In this document: positions 31,855-41,712 of the stretch, in pieces
How positions within the stretch are numbered: the stretch's first letter is position 1
Layout of the letters: the number at the start of each line of letters is the position of its first letter
Assembly: GCF_018278905.1 (NCBI RefSeq)
Contig: NZ_CP046600.1
Span: forward strand, 2,356,001 to 2,420,000
Length of the DNA: 64,000 nt
Direction: 5' to 3'
From: Mycobacterium spongiae
GTDB lineage: Bacteria; Actinomycetota; Actinomycetes; Mycobacteriales; Mycobacteriaceae
Notes under the pieces: model-generated
The model's database searches: none
What the model saw: only the letters and a program-made list of their open reading frames with translations
What the model was told of the DNA's origin: nothing
Made by a program: the position numbers and the translations under genes

Positions 31855-32502
31855 GTGAGCACCACCCGGCGGCGCCGGGCGGTCAGCGACGACGAGAAGT
31901 CACAACGGCGCGACGAGATCATGGCCGCGGCCAAAGAGGTCTTCGCTCGCAAGGGTCTGCACGCCACGACCATCGCCGACATCGCTAAACAAGCCGGTCT
32001 CGCGTACGGCCTGGTCTACTGGTATTTCGACTCAAAGGACGATCTGTTCCACGCTTTGATGGCGGTCGAAGAGACTGCGCTGCGCACCCACGTCGCGGCA
32101 ACACTGGCCGCTGTCGATGGCGTCGAAAAGACCGGGGGAGAAGCGGCGTTCCGGGCAGCGGTGCGGGCGACATTCGAGTTCTTCGAAGCTGATAGGGCTG
32201 CCGTCAAGCTGTTGTTCCGCGACGCCTCTGGGCTCGGTGATCGTTTCGAACGGCACTTGGGTGGGATATACGAGCGTTTCATCGACGATATCGAGATTTT
32301 CGTCGTCGCCGCGCAGGACCGTGGGGAGGTGGTGGCCGCTCCGCCCCGAATGGTCGCATACACCCTGGCGGCGCTGGTGGGTCAGCTGGCACAACGGCGG
32401 CTGAGCACCGATGACGACGTCACGGCTGCTCAAGTCGCCGACTTCGTCGTGGCATTGGTTCTTGACGGGCTGCGCCCGCGCCCGGTGCCGACACGCGACT
32501 AG
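31855..32502 (+). CDS. TetR-family transcriptional regulator
   Basis: A 215-residue regulator matching Rv1534. The N-terminal helix-turn-helix is IMAAAKEVFARKGLHATTIADIAKQAGLAYGLVYWYFDSKDDLF (about residues 23-66), and an all-helical ligand domain follows. The GTG start at 31855 lies 7 bp after the stop of the nitronate monooxygenase gene, with AGAGG upstream, so it is translationally close to its probable target. It likely represses its own operon through the palindrome at 30673. The ligand is unknown; neighbours suggest an acyl-CoA or related molecule. Confidence 0.87.
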   Translation: MSTTRRRRAVSDDEKSQRRDEIMAAAKEVFARKGLHATTIADIAKQAGLAYGLVYWYFDSKDDLFHALMAVEETALRTHVAATLAAVDGVEKTGGEAAFRAAVRATFEFFEADRAAVKLLFRDASGLGDRFERHLGGIYERFIDDIEIFVVAAQDRGEVVAAPPRMVAYTLAALVGQLAQRRLSTDDDVTAAQVADFVVALVLDGLRPRPVPTRD

Positions 32503-32547
32503 ATCACATTGACCCAGCCGTCCCGGTCATGCATGATCGGGAAGGCA

Positions 32548-32700
32548 CCTCGTTAGGTGAGGCGGCCACACGAACATAGGCCACTGACCCCGAACGTCGA
32601 AAGACGCCCCGGGTCAGGACAGCTCCTCCCGGCTTAAGGGTTGAGCCCAGGTGGCTTCCGGTTACCGGACACGTCGTGTGGTGCCAAAGCTCTGACGAGT
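32548..32700 (+). ncRNA. M-box (ykoK) magnesium riboswitch
   Basis: The sequence follows the M-box consensus closely. It opens CGTTAGGTGAGGC, then CGAACATAGGCCACTG, the CGTCGAAAGACGCC hairpin, CGGCTTAAGGG, and closes GTGCCAAAGCTCTGACGAG. M-boxes sense Mg2+ and lower expression of downstream genes when Mg2+ is plentiful (family knowledge). In M. tuberculosis one is known upstream of Rv1535, and the Rv1535 homologue follows here at 33051. No intrinsic terminator with a T-run is seen right after the aptamer, which fits control by Rho or by translation. Confidence 0.9.
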
Positions 32701-32803
32701 GGGGTGCAGATTTCCGACAGTCGTCGGTGCTTCTGTACTCCTTTGTTGCGCATGGATCGTGCGGTATCCGCACGCGTCGCGAGCTAGAGGAGGTGAGGGA
32801 CAC

Positions 32804-32884
32804 ATGAGTTCCAGTGATAGTCCGGACCGATATCCGGGCTTTGTTTCGTCCCGATCCGTCCTCCGGCGCGATGCTCTCGGCTGA
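32804..32884 (+). CDS. Short ORF downstream of M-box
   Basis: This ORF encodes 26 residues starting MSSSDSPDRYPG. It is preceded by an excellent ribosome site (AGAGGAGGTGAGGG), better than that of most genes in the window. It lies between the M-box and the Rv1535 homologue. It may be a leader peptide whose translation helps the riboswitch control downstream expression, or a genuine small protein. No family is recognised. Confidence 0.5.
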   Translation: MSSSDSPDRYPGFVSSRSVLRRDALG

Positions 32885-32989
32885 GGCGTCAAACCCAGAT
32901 GGCGTTCCTGAATCGGAACGGTGACGGGACGAGACCAAGTCATGTTCAGGTCAGTCCGTTAGTGCTCGTTTGATTTTCGTCCTCGATCG

Positions 32990-33038
32990 TTGAAGTTCAC
33001 CCACATTTCTTGAACTCCATCCACGTTCTTGAATTCCA
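32990..33038. repeat. Two and a half tandem 20-nt repeats before the Rv1535 homologue
   Basis: TTGAAGTTCACCCACATTTC, TTGAACTCCATCCACGTTC and TTGAATTCCA follow each other directly and stop just before the ribosome site of the next gene. The period is 20 then 19 bases. They could be RNA- or protein-binding sites in the M-box transcript. Confidence 0.55.
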
Positions 33039-33050
33039 GTAGGAGGCGTC

Positions 33051-33293
33051 ATGACCGCCGTTCTGTTTGAGGAAGTTGAAGTAGCAGCTGTGGCGCCCGC
33101 CCCCAAGCTGCAGCTAGTGCGCGATGGGTCCCCGGCCCCGGCGCCCAAGAAGGTTGCACGCCGGGCAGATGCCCAGCCGTTCGGCGGTGGCGGCGACCCG
33201 CTGGTCGATGGGGCAGCTCGTTTGCTGAGCATTCCCCTGCGGCACCTTTACGCTGCGCTGTGGCGTGCCGGTCTGATCGATGTCCAGGCGTAG
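33051..33293 (+). CDS. Rv1535-like small protein under M-box control
   Basis: An 80-residue protein at the Rv1535 position. The N-terminal half is rich in Ala, Val and Pro; the C-terminal half (GGGDPLVDGAARLLSIPLRHLYAALWRAGLIDVQA) looks like a short amphipathic helix. The ATG is supported by TAGGAGG five bases upstream. Its placement after an M-box suggests a role when Mg2+ is low. No transmembrane segment or enzymatic motif is seen and its biochemical function is unknown. Confidence 0.75.
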   Translation: MTAVLFEEVEVAAVAPAPKLQLVRDGSPAPAPKKVARRADAQPFGGGGDPLVDGAARLLSIPLRHLYAALWRAGLIDVQA

Positions 33294-33314
33294 TCGATGG
33301 ATTGCGAGCAATCG

Positions 33315-33375
33315 TGGCTCCAAGGGACTACCCGACTGCAGGGATGTCCTGTGGCCCGGTAGTCCCTTGGAGCCA
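33315..33375 (+). terminator. Long hairpin between the Rv1535 homologue and ileS
   Basis: TGGCTCCAAGGGACTACC (33315-33332) pairs perfectly with 33358-33375, an 18-bp stem with a 25-base loop, 21 bp after the stop. It lacks a T-run, so it may end the Rv1535 transcript only weakly, or protect an RNA end. Confidence 0.5.
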
Positions 33376-33399
33376 ACTAGGGCCGCGATGCGGATTTGC

Positions 33400-33610
33400 G
33401 GCGCTTCAGTAGAATCGGCACAACGGCATCGATCCGGCTATCACCGGGGAGTCTTCGGAAGAACGGTCAGTCTGGCCCAGTAGAACCGAACGGGTTGGCC
33501 CGTGACAGCCATAGTTGAGCGGTCGCGCGTGAGCGTGGCAAGCGGGGTGGTACCGCGCCGTCTTCGCACCAGCGAAGCGTCGTCCCCGGGGCCTGAATCA
33601 CAGGCACGCA
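33400..33610 (+). ncRNA. T-box riboswitch (isoleucine), translational type
   Basis: The leader of ileS shows AGTAGAA (33409-33415), a specifier loop GGCTATCACCGG with the Ile codon ATC at 33440-33442, and the T-box GGGGTGGTACCGCG (33544-33557) whose TGGT pairs with the tRNA acceptor end. The short Stem I and the lack of a terminator match the translation-controlling ileS T-boxes known in Actinobacteria. Uncharged tRNA-Ile should expose the ileS start region. Confidence 0.9.
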
Positions 33611-33677
33611 GCGCCGAGAGGGCACACGCGCAATGTGTCCATACCGGCTACCGGGGCACAGGGAGACGACGCGCACA

Positions 33678-36600
33678 GTGACCAACACCGCATATCCGAA
33701 GCCTGCCGGCGGGCCGCCCGATTTTCCAGCCCTCGAACTCGACGTGCTCGACTACTGGACCCGCGACGACACCTTCCGCGCCAGTATCGCGCGTCGCGAT
33801 GGCGCCCCCGAGTTCGTGTTCTACGACGGGCCCCCCTTCGCCAACGGCCTGCCGCACTATGGACATTTGCTCACGGGCTACGTCAAGGACATCGTTCCGC
33901 GTTACCGCACCATGCGCGGCTACAAGGTGGAGCGCCGCTTCGGCTGGGATACGCACGGGCTTCCCGCGGAGTTGGAAGTCGAGCGGCAGCTAGGTATCAC
34001 GGACAAATCCCAGATCGACGGCATGGGGATCGCGGCGTTCAATGACGCCTGCCGAGCATCCGTGTTGCGGTATACCGACGAATGGCAGGCGTATGTGACC
34101 CGGCAGGCGCGCTGGGTCGACTTCGACAACGATTACAAGACGCTGGACTTGCCGTATATGGAGTCGGTGATCTGGGCGTTCAAACAGCTGTGGGACAAAG
34201 GTCTGGCGTACGAGGGCTACCGGGTGTTGCCCTACTGTTGGCGCGATGAAACACCTTTGTCCAACCACGAACTGCGGATGGATGACGACATCTACCAAAG
34301 CCGGCAAGATCCCGCGATTACCGTCGGCTTCAAGATCGCAGACGGCGACCCAGGCAACGAGCTAGCCGGTGCCTATCTGCTGGTGTGGACGACGACGCCG
34401 TGGACCTTACCGTCGAACCTGGCGGTTGCCGTTCATCCGGACGCGACCTATGTCCAGGTGAAGACCGGTGAACGCCGGTTCGTCGTGGCAGAGGCGCGGT
34501 TAGGTGCCTACGCTCGCGAGTTCGGCGAAGCCCCCGATGTGCAGGGCACCTATCGCGGCGCGGATCTGCTTGGGCTCCATTATGTTCCGCCGTTTGCGTA
34601 CTTCATGGACTCGCCCAACGCTTTTCGGGTACTGGCCGGGGATTTCGTGACCACCGAAGACGGCACCGGGATCGTGCACATGGCACCGGCGTACGGCGAG
34701 GACGACATGTCGGTCGCGGAAGCCGCCGGTATTGAGCCGGTCACACCGGTTGACGCCAAGGGCCGGTTCGATGCAACCGTAGGTGATTACCAGGGCGAGC
34801 ACGTCTTTGACGCCAACCCCACGATCATCCGTGACCTGAAGAATCGGGCCGGTCCGGCCGCGGCGAACGGCGCGGTGCTGGTTCGCCACGACACCTACGA
34901 GCACCCTTACCCGCATTGCTGGCGGTGCCGCAACCCGCTGATCTACCGCGCGGTCTCGTCGTGGTTCGTTCGGGTCGCCGAATTTCGAGACCGCATGGTG
35001 GAGCTGAACCAGCAGATCACGTGGTATCCCGAACACGTCAAAGACGGCCAGTTCGGTAAGTGGCTGCAAGGTGCCCGCGATTGGTCGATCTCCCGAAACC
35101 GATACTGGGGAACTCCGATTCCGGTATGGAAGTCCGACGACCCGGCCTATCCGCGCGTGGACGTCTACGGCAGCCTCGACGAGCTGGAGCGTGACTTCGG
35201 CGTGCGACCGACCAATTTGCACCGGCCCTACGTCGACGAGCTCACCCGACCCAATCCGGACGACCCAACCGGCGCCAGTGCGATGCGGCGGATCCCCGAT
35301 GTGCTCGACGTCTGGTTCGACTCCGGCTCCATGCCGTATGCCCAGGTGCACTACCCATTCGAGAATGCGGATTGGTTCGATGGCGCCGATAGCGGGGACC
35401 ACGGCGAGCGAATCGATCCGCACTATCCCGGCGACTTCATCGTCGAGTACATCGGGCAGACCCGCGGCTGGTTCTACACCCTGCACGTACTGGCCACCGC
35501 GTTGTTTGACCGCCCAGCATTCAAAACCTGTGTGGCGCACGGGATTGTGCTAGGTTCCGACGGCCAAAAGATGAGCAAGTCGCTCCGCAACTACCCGGAC
35601 GTCGCCGAGGTGTTCGACCGGGACGGCTCCGATGCCATGCGATGGTTCCTCATGGCCTCGCCGATCCTGCGCGGCGGAAACTTGATCGTGACCGAACAAG
35701 GCATCCGCGACGGTGTCCGGCAGGTGTTGCTGCCGCTATGGAACGCCTACAGCTTCCTGGCGCTCTATGCACCGAAAGTCGGTACGTGGCGTACCGATTC
35801 GGCGCACGTCCTGGACCGCTACATCCTGGCCAAGCTTGCGGCGCTGCGCGATGCGCTCACCGAGGCCATGGATGTCTGCGACATCTCCGGGGCCTGCGAA
35901 CACCTTCGCCAGTTCACCGAGGCACTGACGAATTGGTATGTGCGACGATCGCGTTCGCGATTCTGGGAAGAAGATGGCGATGCCATCGATACCCTGCATA
36001 CCGTGCTCGAGGTGACCGCGAGGCTGGCTGCGCCCCTGCTGCCGCTGATCACCGAGATCATCTGGCGCGGTGTCACCGGCGAGCGGTCGGTACATCTGAC
36101 GGACTGGCCGCACGCCGATGTGCTGGTGGCCGACAATGATCTGGTCGCGGCGATGGATCAGGTGCGCGAAGTGTGCTCGGCGGCGTCGTCGCTGCGCAAG
36201 GCCAAGAAGCTGCGGGTACGCCTGCCGCTACCTAAACTTACCGTGGCAGTGGATAATCCGTTGCGGCTGAAACCATTCACCGATCTGATTGCCGATGAGC
36301 TCAATGTCAAAGAGGTCGAGTTGACCGACGCGATTGACACATACGGGCGGTTCGAGCTCACCGTCAACGCCCGGGTAGCCGGCCCACGGCTCGGCAAGGA
36401 TGTGCAGGCCGCCATCAAAGCCGTCAAGTCCGGCGACGGCATCGTGCACCCGGACGGCACCCTGTCGGCGGGTCCGGTGGTGTTGCAGCCCGACGAGTAC
36501 AGCTCCCGGCTGGTGGCCGCAGACCCCGAGTTCACCGCGGCCCTGCCTGCCGGCGCCGGGCTTGTGGTGCTGGACGGTGCGGTGACCCCCGAACTAGAGG

Positions 36601-36842
36601 CCGAGGGCTGGGCTAAGGACCGTATCCGCGAACTGCAGGAATTGCGCAAGTCGACCGGGCTGGACGTTTCCGACCGTATCCGGGTGGTGATGTCGGTTCC
36701 CACCAAATACGGAGACTGGGCGCGTTCCCACCGTGATCTGATCGCCGGGGAAATCCTGGCCACCAGTTTCGAATTCGGCGAAGCCGACGATGCGGTGGAG
36801 ATCGGTGAGGGGGTGCGGGTGGCGATCGCCAAATCTGGGTGA
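33678..36842 (+). CDS. ileS: Isoleucyl-tRNA synthetase
   Basis: A 1054-residue class I aminoacyl-tRNA synthetase that charges tRNA-Ile. The HIGH-type motif is P59-H-Y-G-H63 and KMSKS is at 631-635, with the editing (CP1) domain between them and an anticodon-binding C-terminal part. It is colinear with M. tuberculosis IleS (1041 residues). One visible difference is about 12 extra residues ([12 protein letters not shown]) near position 570, before [10 protein letters not shown]. The GTG start at 33678 agrees with the N-terminus of the homologue (MT.NAYPK.AGG); an ATG 45 nt upstream is open but lies in the leader. The upstream T-box regulates it by Ile-tRNA charging. Confidence 0.96.
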   Translation: MTNTAYPKPAGGPPDFPALELDVLDYWTRDDTFRASIARRDGAPEFVFYDGPPFANGLPHYGHLLTGYVKDIVPRYRTMRGYKVERRFGWDTHGLPAELEVERQLGITDKSQIDGMGIAAFNDACRASVLRYTDEWQAYVTRQARWVDFDNDYKTLDLPYMESVIWAFKQLWDKGLAYEGYRVLPYCWRDETPLSNHELRMDDDIYQSRQDPAITVGFKIADGDPGNELAGAYLLVWTTTPWTLPSNLAVAVHPDATYVQVKTGERRFVVAEARLGAYAREFGEAPDVQGTYRGADLLGLHYVPPFAYFMDSPNAFRVLAGDFVTTEDGTGIVHMAPAYGEDDMSVAEAAGIEPVTPVDAKGRFDATVGDYQGEHVFDANPTIIRDLKNRAGPAAANGAVLVRHDTYEHPYPHCWRCRNPLIYRAVSSWFVRVAEFRDRMVELNQQITWYPEHVKDGQFGKWLQGARDWSISRNRYWGTPIPVWKSDDPAYPRVDVYGSLDELERDFGVRPTNLHRPYVDELTRPNPDDPTGASAMRRIPDVLDVWFDSGSMPYAQVHYPFENADWFDGADSGDHGERIDPHYPGDFIVEYIGQTRGWFYTLHVLATALFDRPAFKTCVAHGIVLGSDGQKMSKSLRNYPDVAEVFDRDGSDAMRWFLMASPILRGGNLIVTEQGIRDGVRQVLLPLWNAYSFLALYAPKVGTWRTDSAHVLDRYILAKLAALRDALTEAMDVCDISGACEHLRQFTEALTNWYVRRSRSRFWEEDGDAIDTLHTVLEVTARLAAPLLPLITEIIWRGVTGERSVHLTDWPHADVLVADNDLVAAMDQVREVCSAASSLRKAKKLRVRLPLPKLTVAVDNPLRLKPFTDLIADELNVKEVELTDAIDTYGRFELTVNARVAGPRLGKDVQAAIKAVKSGDGIVHPDGTLSAGPVVLQPDEYSSRLVAADPEFTAALPAGAGLVVLDGAVTPELEAEGWAKDRIRELQELRKSTGLDVSDRIRVVMSVPTKYGDWARSHRDLIAGEILATSFEFGEADDAVEIGEGVRVAIAKSG

Positions 36843-36858
36843 ATCGAAATTCCGCATG

Positions 36859-37431
36859 CTAGCGCGCTGGTTTGACTGCCCGCCAGCGCTGCCGACCCGA
36901 GCGGACTTCGACGTCGACGTCATCAAATCCGGCTGCGCGCAAACGATTCGGCAGAGTCTCGGGCGGGATCGGATTGTAGGTGTCGCGGAAATGCAGTATC
37001 CGAAACAACATTGACGGCACACCATCACTGCCCGCGAACACCCCTCCCGGGCGCAACACCCGGAAGGCCTCCGTAAACAGCCGGTCCTGCAGGTCGGTGG
37101 TGGGGACGTGGTGGAGCATGGTGAAGGACACCACCGAGCTGAACTCGTCGGCAGGCAACCCGGTATCGGTGCCGTCACCGTTGATGATGCGCGCGCGCTC
37201 GCCGTAGCGGCGCTGCAGCCGCTGTGCCATCGGGGTATCGATCTCGACGGCGGTGAGCCTCGGCGTCATGTCGACCAATACCCGCAGGATCGCGCCGTAG
37301 CCGGGTCCGATCTCGAGGGCATTGTCGCCAAGGTCGACGTTGGCCAGACACCATGGCAACAGCTGGTTTTTCACTTCCGTTGCCCAGCGGTCGGAGTTGC
37401 AGCTCAGCCGGTGACACAGGTTCATGGCCAT
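36859..37431 (-). CDS. Class I SAM-dependent methyltransferase
   Basis: A 190-residue methyltransferase. SAM-binding motif I is LEIGPGYGAILRVL, followed by the acidic end of beta-2 (AVEID) and the motif II region (SVVSFTMLHHV), then LRPGGVFAGSD, as in methyltransferase domain 11 proteins. Two ATGs, 37431 and 37425, are possible; longer starts run into the divergent dinX promoter. It lies between ileS (convergent) and dinX (divergent), where M. tuberculosis has no gene, so it was gained here or lost there. The substrate is unknown. Confidence 0.8.
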   Translation of the reverse strand: MAMNLCHRLSCNSDRWATEVKNQLLPWCLANVDLGDNALEIGPGYGAILRVLVDMTPRLTAVEIDTPMAQRLQRRYGERARIINGDGTDTGLPADEFSSVVSFTMLHHVPTTDLQDRLFTEAFRVLRPGGVFAGSDGVPSMLFRILHFRDTYNPIPPETLPNRLRAAGFDDVDVEVRSGRQRWRAVKPAR

Positions 37432-37465
37432 ACGCCACGAGGTTAGCCGAATAGCATGAACAGCT

Positions 37466-38896
37466 GTGGAGTCCCGTTGGGTGCTGCACCTGGATATGGA
37501 CGCGTTCTTCGCCTCCGTCGAGCAACTCACCCGACCCACCCTGCGCGGGCGGCCGGTGCTGGTCGGCGGCTTAGGGGGCCGCGGCGTGGTCGCCGGCGCC
37601 AGCTACGAGGCGCGGGCGTTCGGTGCCCGGTCGGCCATGCCGATGCATCAGGCTCGTCGCCTCATCGGCGTGACGGCCGTGGTGTTGCCGCCGCGTGGCG
37701 TGGTCTACGGTGCAGCCAGCCGCCGGGTCTTCGAGACCGTGCGGCGTGTCGTGCCCATCGTCGAGCAGTTGTCTTTCGACGAGGCCTTTGCGGAGCCGCC
37801 TCAACTGTTCGGGGCGTCGGCCGACGCCGTGCAGGCGTTCTGCGAGGACTTGCGACGGCGGGTGCGCGAAGACACCGGCCTGGTCGCATCGGTCGGCGCC
37901 GGTTCCGGCAAACAAATCGCCAAGATCGCGTCCGACCTGGCCAAACCCGACGGCATCCGGGTGGTGCGGCGCGCCGAAGAACGATCGCTGCTGGGCGGGT
38001 TGCCGGTGCGCCGGCTGTGGGGTATCGGCCCGGTGGCCGAGGAGAAACTGCATCGGCTCGGCATCGAGACGATCGGTCAGTTGGCCGCGTTGACCGACGC
38101 CGAGGTAGCCAACATCCTGGGCGCGACCATTGGCCCGGCATTGCACCTGCTGGCCCGCGGCATCGACGATCGACCCGTTGCCGAGCGTGCCGAAGCCAAA
38201 CAAATCAGCGCCGAGTCCACGTTCGCGACCGATCTCAGCAGCCTGGATCAATTGCACGAGGCCATCGACCCGATCGCCGAGCATGCACATCAACGCCTCT
38301 TACGCGATGGCCGTGGCGCTCGCACCGTCACCGTGAAGCTAAAGAAATCCGATATGAGCACCCTCACCCGCTCGGCCACACTGCCCTATGCGACCGCGGA
38401 GGCCGGTGCACTGATTGCCCTAGCCCATCGGCTCCTGCTCGATCCGCGCCAGATCGGGCCGATACGCTTGCTCGGCGTCGGGTTTTCGGGTCTGAGCGAT
38501 GTTCTGCAAGAGTCGCTGTTCCCGGATTTGGAACTGTTCGCGCAGACCTCGGAGGCCCAGGACCTCGCCGCTGCGCCGGCGGTGGCGACGGGAGCATCGG
38601 TAGCGCCGAGCGAGAGCGATATGGGTTGGCGGGTGGGAGACGACGTCGTACACCGAGATCTCGGCCACGGCTGGGTACAGGGTGCGGGCCACGGTGTGGT
38701 GACTGTACGTTTCGAGACCCGGGGGTCCGGTCCGGGCCCCGCACGCACCTTCCCGACCGACGCCAACGACCTGACCAGCGCCAACCCGATTGACAGCTTG
38801 GACTGGCCGGACTACGCGGATGACCCTGCGGCGCTGCGCAACGAGGACCAGACGGCCACCTCACCCCCAGCGGCCGATGATGTCAGCGGCCGGTAG
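37466..38896 (+). CDS. dinX: Y-family DNA polymerase IV DinX
   Basis: A 476-residue translesion polymerase. Catalytic acidic residues are seen at D10 and D12 ([12 protein letters not shown]) and D105-E106 (SFDEAF), followed by helix-hairpin-helix sequence ([22 protein letters not shown]) and the little-finger domain. After about residue 360 there is an extra C-terminal region ([20 protein letters not shown]) resembling the small beta-barrel tail of mycobacterial DinB1 proteins. It matches Rv1537. The GTG start at 37466 leaves only 34 bp to the divergent methyltransferase gene. The stop overlaps the end of ansA on the other strand. Confidence 0.92.
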   Translation: MESRWVLHLDMDAFFASVEQLTRPTLRGRPVLVGGLGGRGVVAGASYEARAFGARSAMPMHQARRLIGVTAVVLPPRGVVYGAASRRVFETVRRVVPIVEQLSFDEAFAEPPQLFGASADAVQAFCEDLRRRVREDTGLVASVGAGSGKQIAKIASDLAKPDGIRVVRRAEERSLLGGLPVRRLWGIGPVAEEKLHRLGIETIGQLAALTDAEVANILGATIGPALHLLARGIDDRPVAERAEAKQISAESTFATDLSSLDQLHEAIDPIAEHAHQRLLRDGRGARTVTVKLKKSDMSTLTRSATLPYATAEAGALIALAHRLLLDPRQIGPIRLLGVGFSGLSDVLQESLFPDLELFAQTSEAQDLAAAPAVATGASVAPSESDMGWRVGDDVVHRDLGHGWVQGAGHGVVTVRFETRGSGPGPARTFPTDANDLTSANPIDSLDWPDYADDPAALRNEDQTATSPPAADDVSGR

Positions 38897-39811
38897 TTCC
38901 GCGGCCAGCGCCGCCATGAGCAGGACCCGCGCTTGAGGCGGTGCCAGCTGCGGCACCATCAGCGCTCCGGCGTCGAGCAGCTCGTGGCCGGGCCCGTACC
39001 CGGCAGCAACCCGTCCGCCGGAGACCCGGGTGGACACCGCGATGACGACTCCCTCGCGGCAGTGGCGACGTACCCCCTCGATCACCGCAGCCCCGACATT
39101 GCCCGAGCCCATCGCCTCCAGCACGACGGCCCGCGCGCCGGCGGCCACACACGCATCCAGCGCCACCGAGTCACTTCCCAGATATGCCGAGACGATGTCG
39201 ACCCGGGGTGCCCCGGTGGCGCTGAGCTCGCCCACGTAGGGGCGGATCTTGTTGTGCGTCATTGCCACATCGCCGTCGACTGTGCCCACGACTCGGCCGG
39301 AAAAGCCGCTCAGGTCCGCGGTGGCCACCTTGCGCAAGCTCAATGGCTGCAACACCCGACCCGCGAAACTCACCAGCACACCGAGGGCACGCGAAGCGGG
39401 GCTGGCTGCCAGCGCCAGCGCGTCGCGCAAGTTAGCGGGTCCGTCGGCGTCAGGAGCGTCGGCGCTGCGCATGGCACCGGTCAAGACAACCGGGACTTCT
39501 CCGGCATAGGTGAGGTCGAGCCACAGCGCGCTTTCTTCCATCGTGTCGGTCCCATGGGTGACCACCACACCCTCGGCACCCGCGCGAATCGCGGCCCGGA
39601 TCGCGGCGCTCATCCGATCCCAATCGGCGGTCGTCAGCTCTGAGCTGTCGACTGAGATCAGGTCCACAACGTCCACGGGTGGTGCGATAGCGAGGCCCGC
39701 GCCGATATTGGCCGTCAGTTCCACCCCGCTCCGGGACGGTCGGCGTACCCCATCGGCGCCGGTGCTGGTCGAAATCGTCCCTCCGGTGGTAATGACGGTC
39801 AGGCGGCCCAT
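38861..39811 (-). CDS. ansA: L-asparaginase
   Basis: A 316-residue asparaginase, converting asparagine to aspartate and ammonia. Both catalytic threonine motifs are present: TTGGTIS (T12) and [13 protein letters not shown] (HGTDT). The enzyme matches Rv1538c in position and length. The ATG at 39811 agrees with the homologue's start. The gene is divergent from lspA with 85 bp between starts and overlaps the 3' end of dinX by 36 bp. The C-terminal [10 protein letters not shown] tail is conserved. No signal peptide is seen. Confidence 0.92.
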   Translation of the reverse strand: MGRLTVITTGGTISTSTGADGVRRPSRSGVELTANIGAGLAIAPPVDVVDLISVDSSELTTADWDRMSAAIRAAIRAGAEGVVVTHGTDTMEESALWLDLTYAGEVPVVLTGAMRSADAPDADGPANLRDALALAASPASRALGVLVSFAGRVLQPLSLRKVATADLSGFSGRVVGTVDGDVAMTHNKIRPYVGELSATGAPRVDIVSAYLGSDSVALDACVAAGARAVVLEAMGSGNVGAAVIEGVRRHCREGVVIAVSTRVSGGRVAAGYGPGHELLDAGALMVPQLAPPQARVLLMAALAAELPAADIIGRWG

Positions 39812-39896
39812 TAAGGAATCATCCCGCACGTTTTCCGGCGCCGGGTGCGGCGAGGCCGCACCGGAGGCAGGGACCGCGCTAGGGGATGATGGAGGA

Positions 39897-40478
39897 GTGC
39901 CTGACGAACCAACGGGATCGGCCGATCCACTGACTTCAGCTGGGGATGCCGGGGAATCCGACGCGCCCGCCGCGCGGAGGCCGCCGAGGCGGCTGCGCCT
40001 TCTGCTGTCGGTCGCGGGAGTGGTGCTCGCGCTGGACATCGTGACCAAGGTGCTGGCAGTGCGGCTGTTGCCTCCGGGCCAGCCCGTATCGATCATCGGC
40101 GACACGGTGACGTGGACGTTGGTGCGAAACTCGGGCGCCGCGTTCTCGATGGCGACCGGATACACGTGGGTGTTGACGCTCATCGCCACGGGTGTGGCGG
40201 TCGGCATCTTCTGGATGGGCCGGCGGCTGGTATCGCCCTGGTGGGCGCTCGGCCTGGGGATGATCTTGGGCGGCGCGATGGGCAACCTGGTCGATCGCTT
40301 CTTCCGGGCGCCCGGACCGCTTCGGGGCCACGTTGTGGACTTCCTGTCGGTCGGCTGGTGGCCGGTATTCAACATCGCCGACCCGTCGGTCGTGGGTGGC
40401 GCAATCCTGCTTGTGGTCCTCTCCATTTTCGGGTTCGACTTCGATACCGTGGGCCGGCGCAAGGCCGACCAGCGCTGA
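39897..40478 (+). CDS. lspA: Lipoprotein signal peptidase
   Basis: A 193-residue inner-membrane aspartyl protease that removes signal peptides from prolipoproteins. It has four hydrophobic segments and catalytic Asp133 (GNLVDRF) and Asp162 ([10 protein letters not shown]), with the conserved NSGAAFS loop. The N-terminal 36 residues are polar and rich in Asp, Glu and Ala, as in M. tuberculosis. The GTG at 39897 has GGAGGA immediately upstream. A MIRU-type repeat starts exactly at its stop codon (TGATG overlap), and the pseudouridine synthase follows. Confidence 0.95.
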   Translation: MPDEPTGSADPLTSAGDAGESDAPAARRPPRRLRLLLSVAGVVLALDIVTKVLAVRLLPPGQPVSIIGDTVTWTLVRNSGAAFSMATGYTWVLTLIATGVAVGIFWMGRRLVSPWWALGLGMILGGAMGNLVDRFFRAPGPLRGHVVDFLSVGWWPVFNIADPSVVGGAILLVVLSIFGFDFDTVGRRKADQR

Positions 40479-40480
40479 TG

Positions 40481-40700
40481 CCCGCCGGCGACGATGCAGA
40501 GCGTAGCGATGAGGAGGAGCGGCGCATTGGGCCCGCCGGCGACGATGCAGAGCGTAGCGATGAGGAGGAGCGGCGCATTGGGCCCGCCGGCGACGATGCA
40601 GAGCGTAGCGATGAGGAGGAGCGGCGCATTGGGCCCGCCGGCGACGATGCAGAGCGTAGCGATGAGGAGGAGCGGCGCATGGGGCCCGCCGGCGACGATC
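40481..40700 (+). repeat. MIRU-type tandem repeat, 51 bp x 4 plus a partial copy
   Basis: Copies start at 40481, 40532, 40583 and 40634, with a partial fifth at 40685. Each contains GGCGACGATGCAGAGCGTAG and GATGAGGAGGAGCGGCGC, which I recognise as the mycobacterial interspersed repetitive unit core. The period of 51 is divisible by 3, so the frame stays open and reads [17 protein letters not shown] per copy. An ATG at 40478 overlaps the lspA stop. Copies are identical except for the fourth (GGCGCATGGGG end). Confidence 0.92.
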
Positions 40701-40741
40701 AGACGGTGGCACCGCCCGCTGTGCCCGGGCGCGCGGCGCGT

Positions 40742-41668
40742 GTGACTGACCGCACGATGCCGGTCCCGGAAGGATTGGCGGGCATGCGCGTTGACGCCGG
40801 TCTGGCCCGCCTGCTGGGCCTATCCCGAAGTGCCGCGGCGGCCGTGGCCGAGGATGGCGGAGTCGAATTGGATGGCGTGCAGGCAGGAAAGTCCGAGCGG
40901 CTGACCGCCGGTGCCTGGTTGCAGGTGCGGTTGCCGGAGGCCCCGGCGCCGCTGGAGAACGCGCCAGTGGAGATCGAAGGCATGACGATCCTGTATTCCG
41001 ACGACGACATCGTCGCAGTGGACAAACCGGCGGCGGTCGCTGCCCACGCGTCGGTGGGGTGGACTGGGCCGACGGTGCTGGGGGGGCTCGCGGCCGCCGG
41101 TTACCGGATCACCACGTCTGGTGTGCACGAGCGCCAAGGCATCGTGCACCGCCTCGATGTCGGTACCTCCGGAGTGATGGTGGTGGCGATCTCCGAGCGC
41201 GCATACACGGTGCTCAAGCGTGCGTTCAAACAACGCACCGTTGACAAGAAGTATCACGCACTGGTGCAGGGACACCCCGACCCGTCCAGCGGGACGATCG
41301 ACGCGCCGATAGGCCGCCATCGCGGACATGAATGGAAGTTTGCGGTCACCAAGAACGGCCGGCACAGCCTCACTCATTACGACACGGTAGAAGCATTCGT
41401 CGCTGCTAGCCTTCTCGACGTTCATTTGGAAACCGGCCGCACCCATCAAATCCGGGTGCATTTTGCGGCGCTGCACCACCCGTGTTGTGGCGACCTGGTC
41501 TATGGAGCCGACCCGACGCTAGCGAAGAAGCTCGGCCTTCAACGCCAATGGCTGCATGCGCGGTCCTTGGCATTCGCTCATCCGGCCGACGGCCGACGTA
41601 TCGAGATCGTCAGCCCGTACCCCGCCGATTTGCAGCACGCGCTGGACGTATTGCGGACCCCGAGGTGA
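40742..41668 (+). CDS. RluD-type pseudouridine synthase
   Basis: A 308-residue RNA pseudouridine synthase matching Rv1540. An N-terminal S4 RNA-binding domain ([20 protein letters not shown]) is followed by the catalytic domain with Asp139 in HRLDVGTSG and the GRTHQIRVH motif. The start used is the GTG at 40742, which aligns with the homologue but has no ribosome site. An ATG at 40478, overlapping the lspA stop, is in the same open frame and would add 88 residues made mostly of acidic 17-residue repeats. Which start is used is unresolved. It is co-directional with lspA, so the two are likely co-transcribed through the repeat. Confidence 0.9.
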   Translation: MTDRTMPVPEGLAGMRVDAGLARLLGLSRSAAAAVAEDGGVELDGVQAGKSERLTAGAWLQVRLPEAPAPLENAPVEIEGMTILYSDDDIVAVDKPAAVAAHASVGWTGPTVLGGLAAAGYRITTSGVHERQGIVHRLDVGTSGVMVVAISERAYTVLKRAFKQRTVDKKYHALVQGHPDPSSGTIDAPIGRHRGHEWKFAVTKNGRHSLTHYDTVEAFVAASLLDVHLETGRTHQIRVHFAALHHPCCGDLVYGADPTLAKKLGLQRQWLHARSLAFAHPADGRRIEIVSPYPADLQHALDVLRTPR

Positions 41669-41712
41669 CTGGCCGGCGTCGGTTGACTGGCTTGTGCGGG
41701 TCGTGATCGCGC

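Noticed and set aside
37456..38793. A 445-codon frame overlapping dinX
   Set aside because: It is a shifted-frame shadow of dinX, whose own frame carries the catalytic motifs.
40481..40700. CRISPR array
   Set aside because: The repeats are directly adjacent without unique spacers, keep one reading frame and match the MIRU core.
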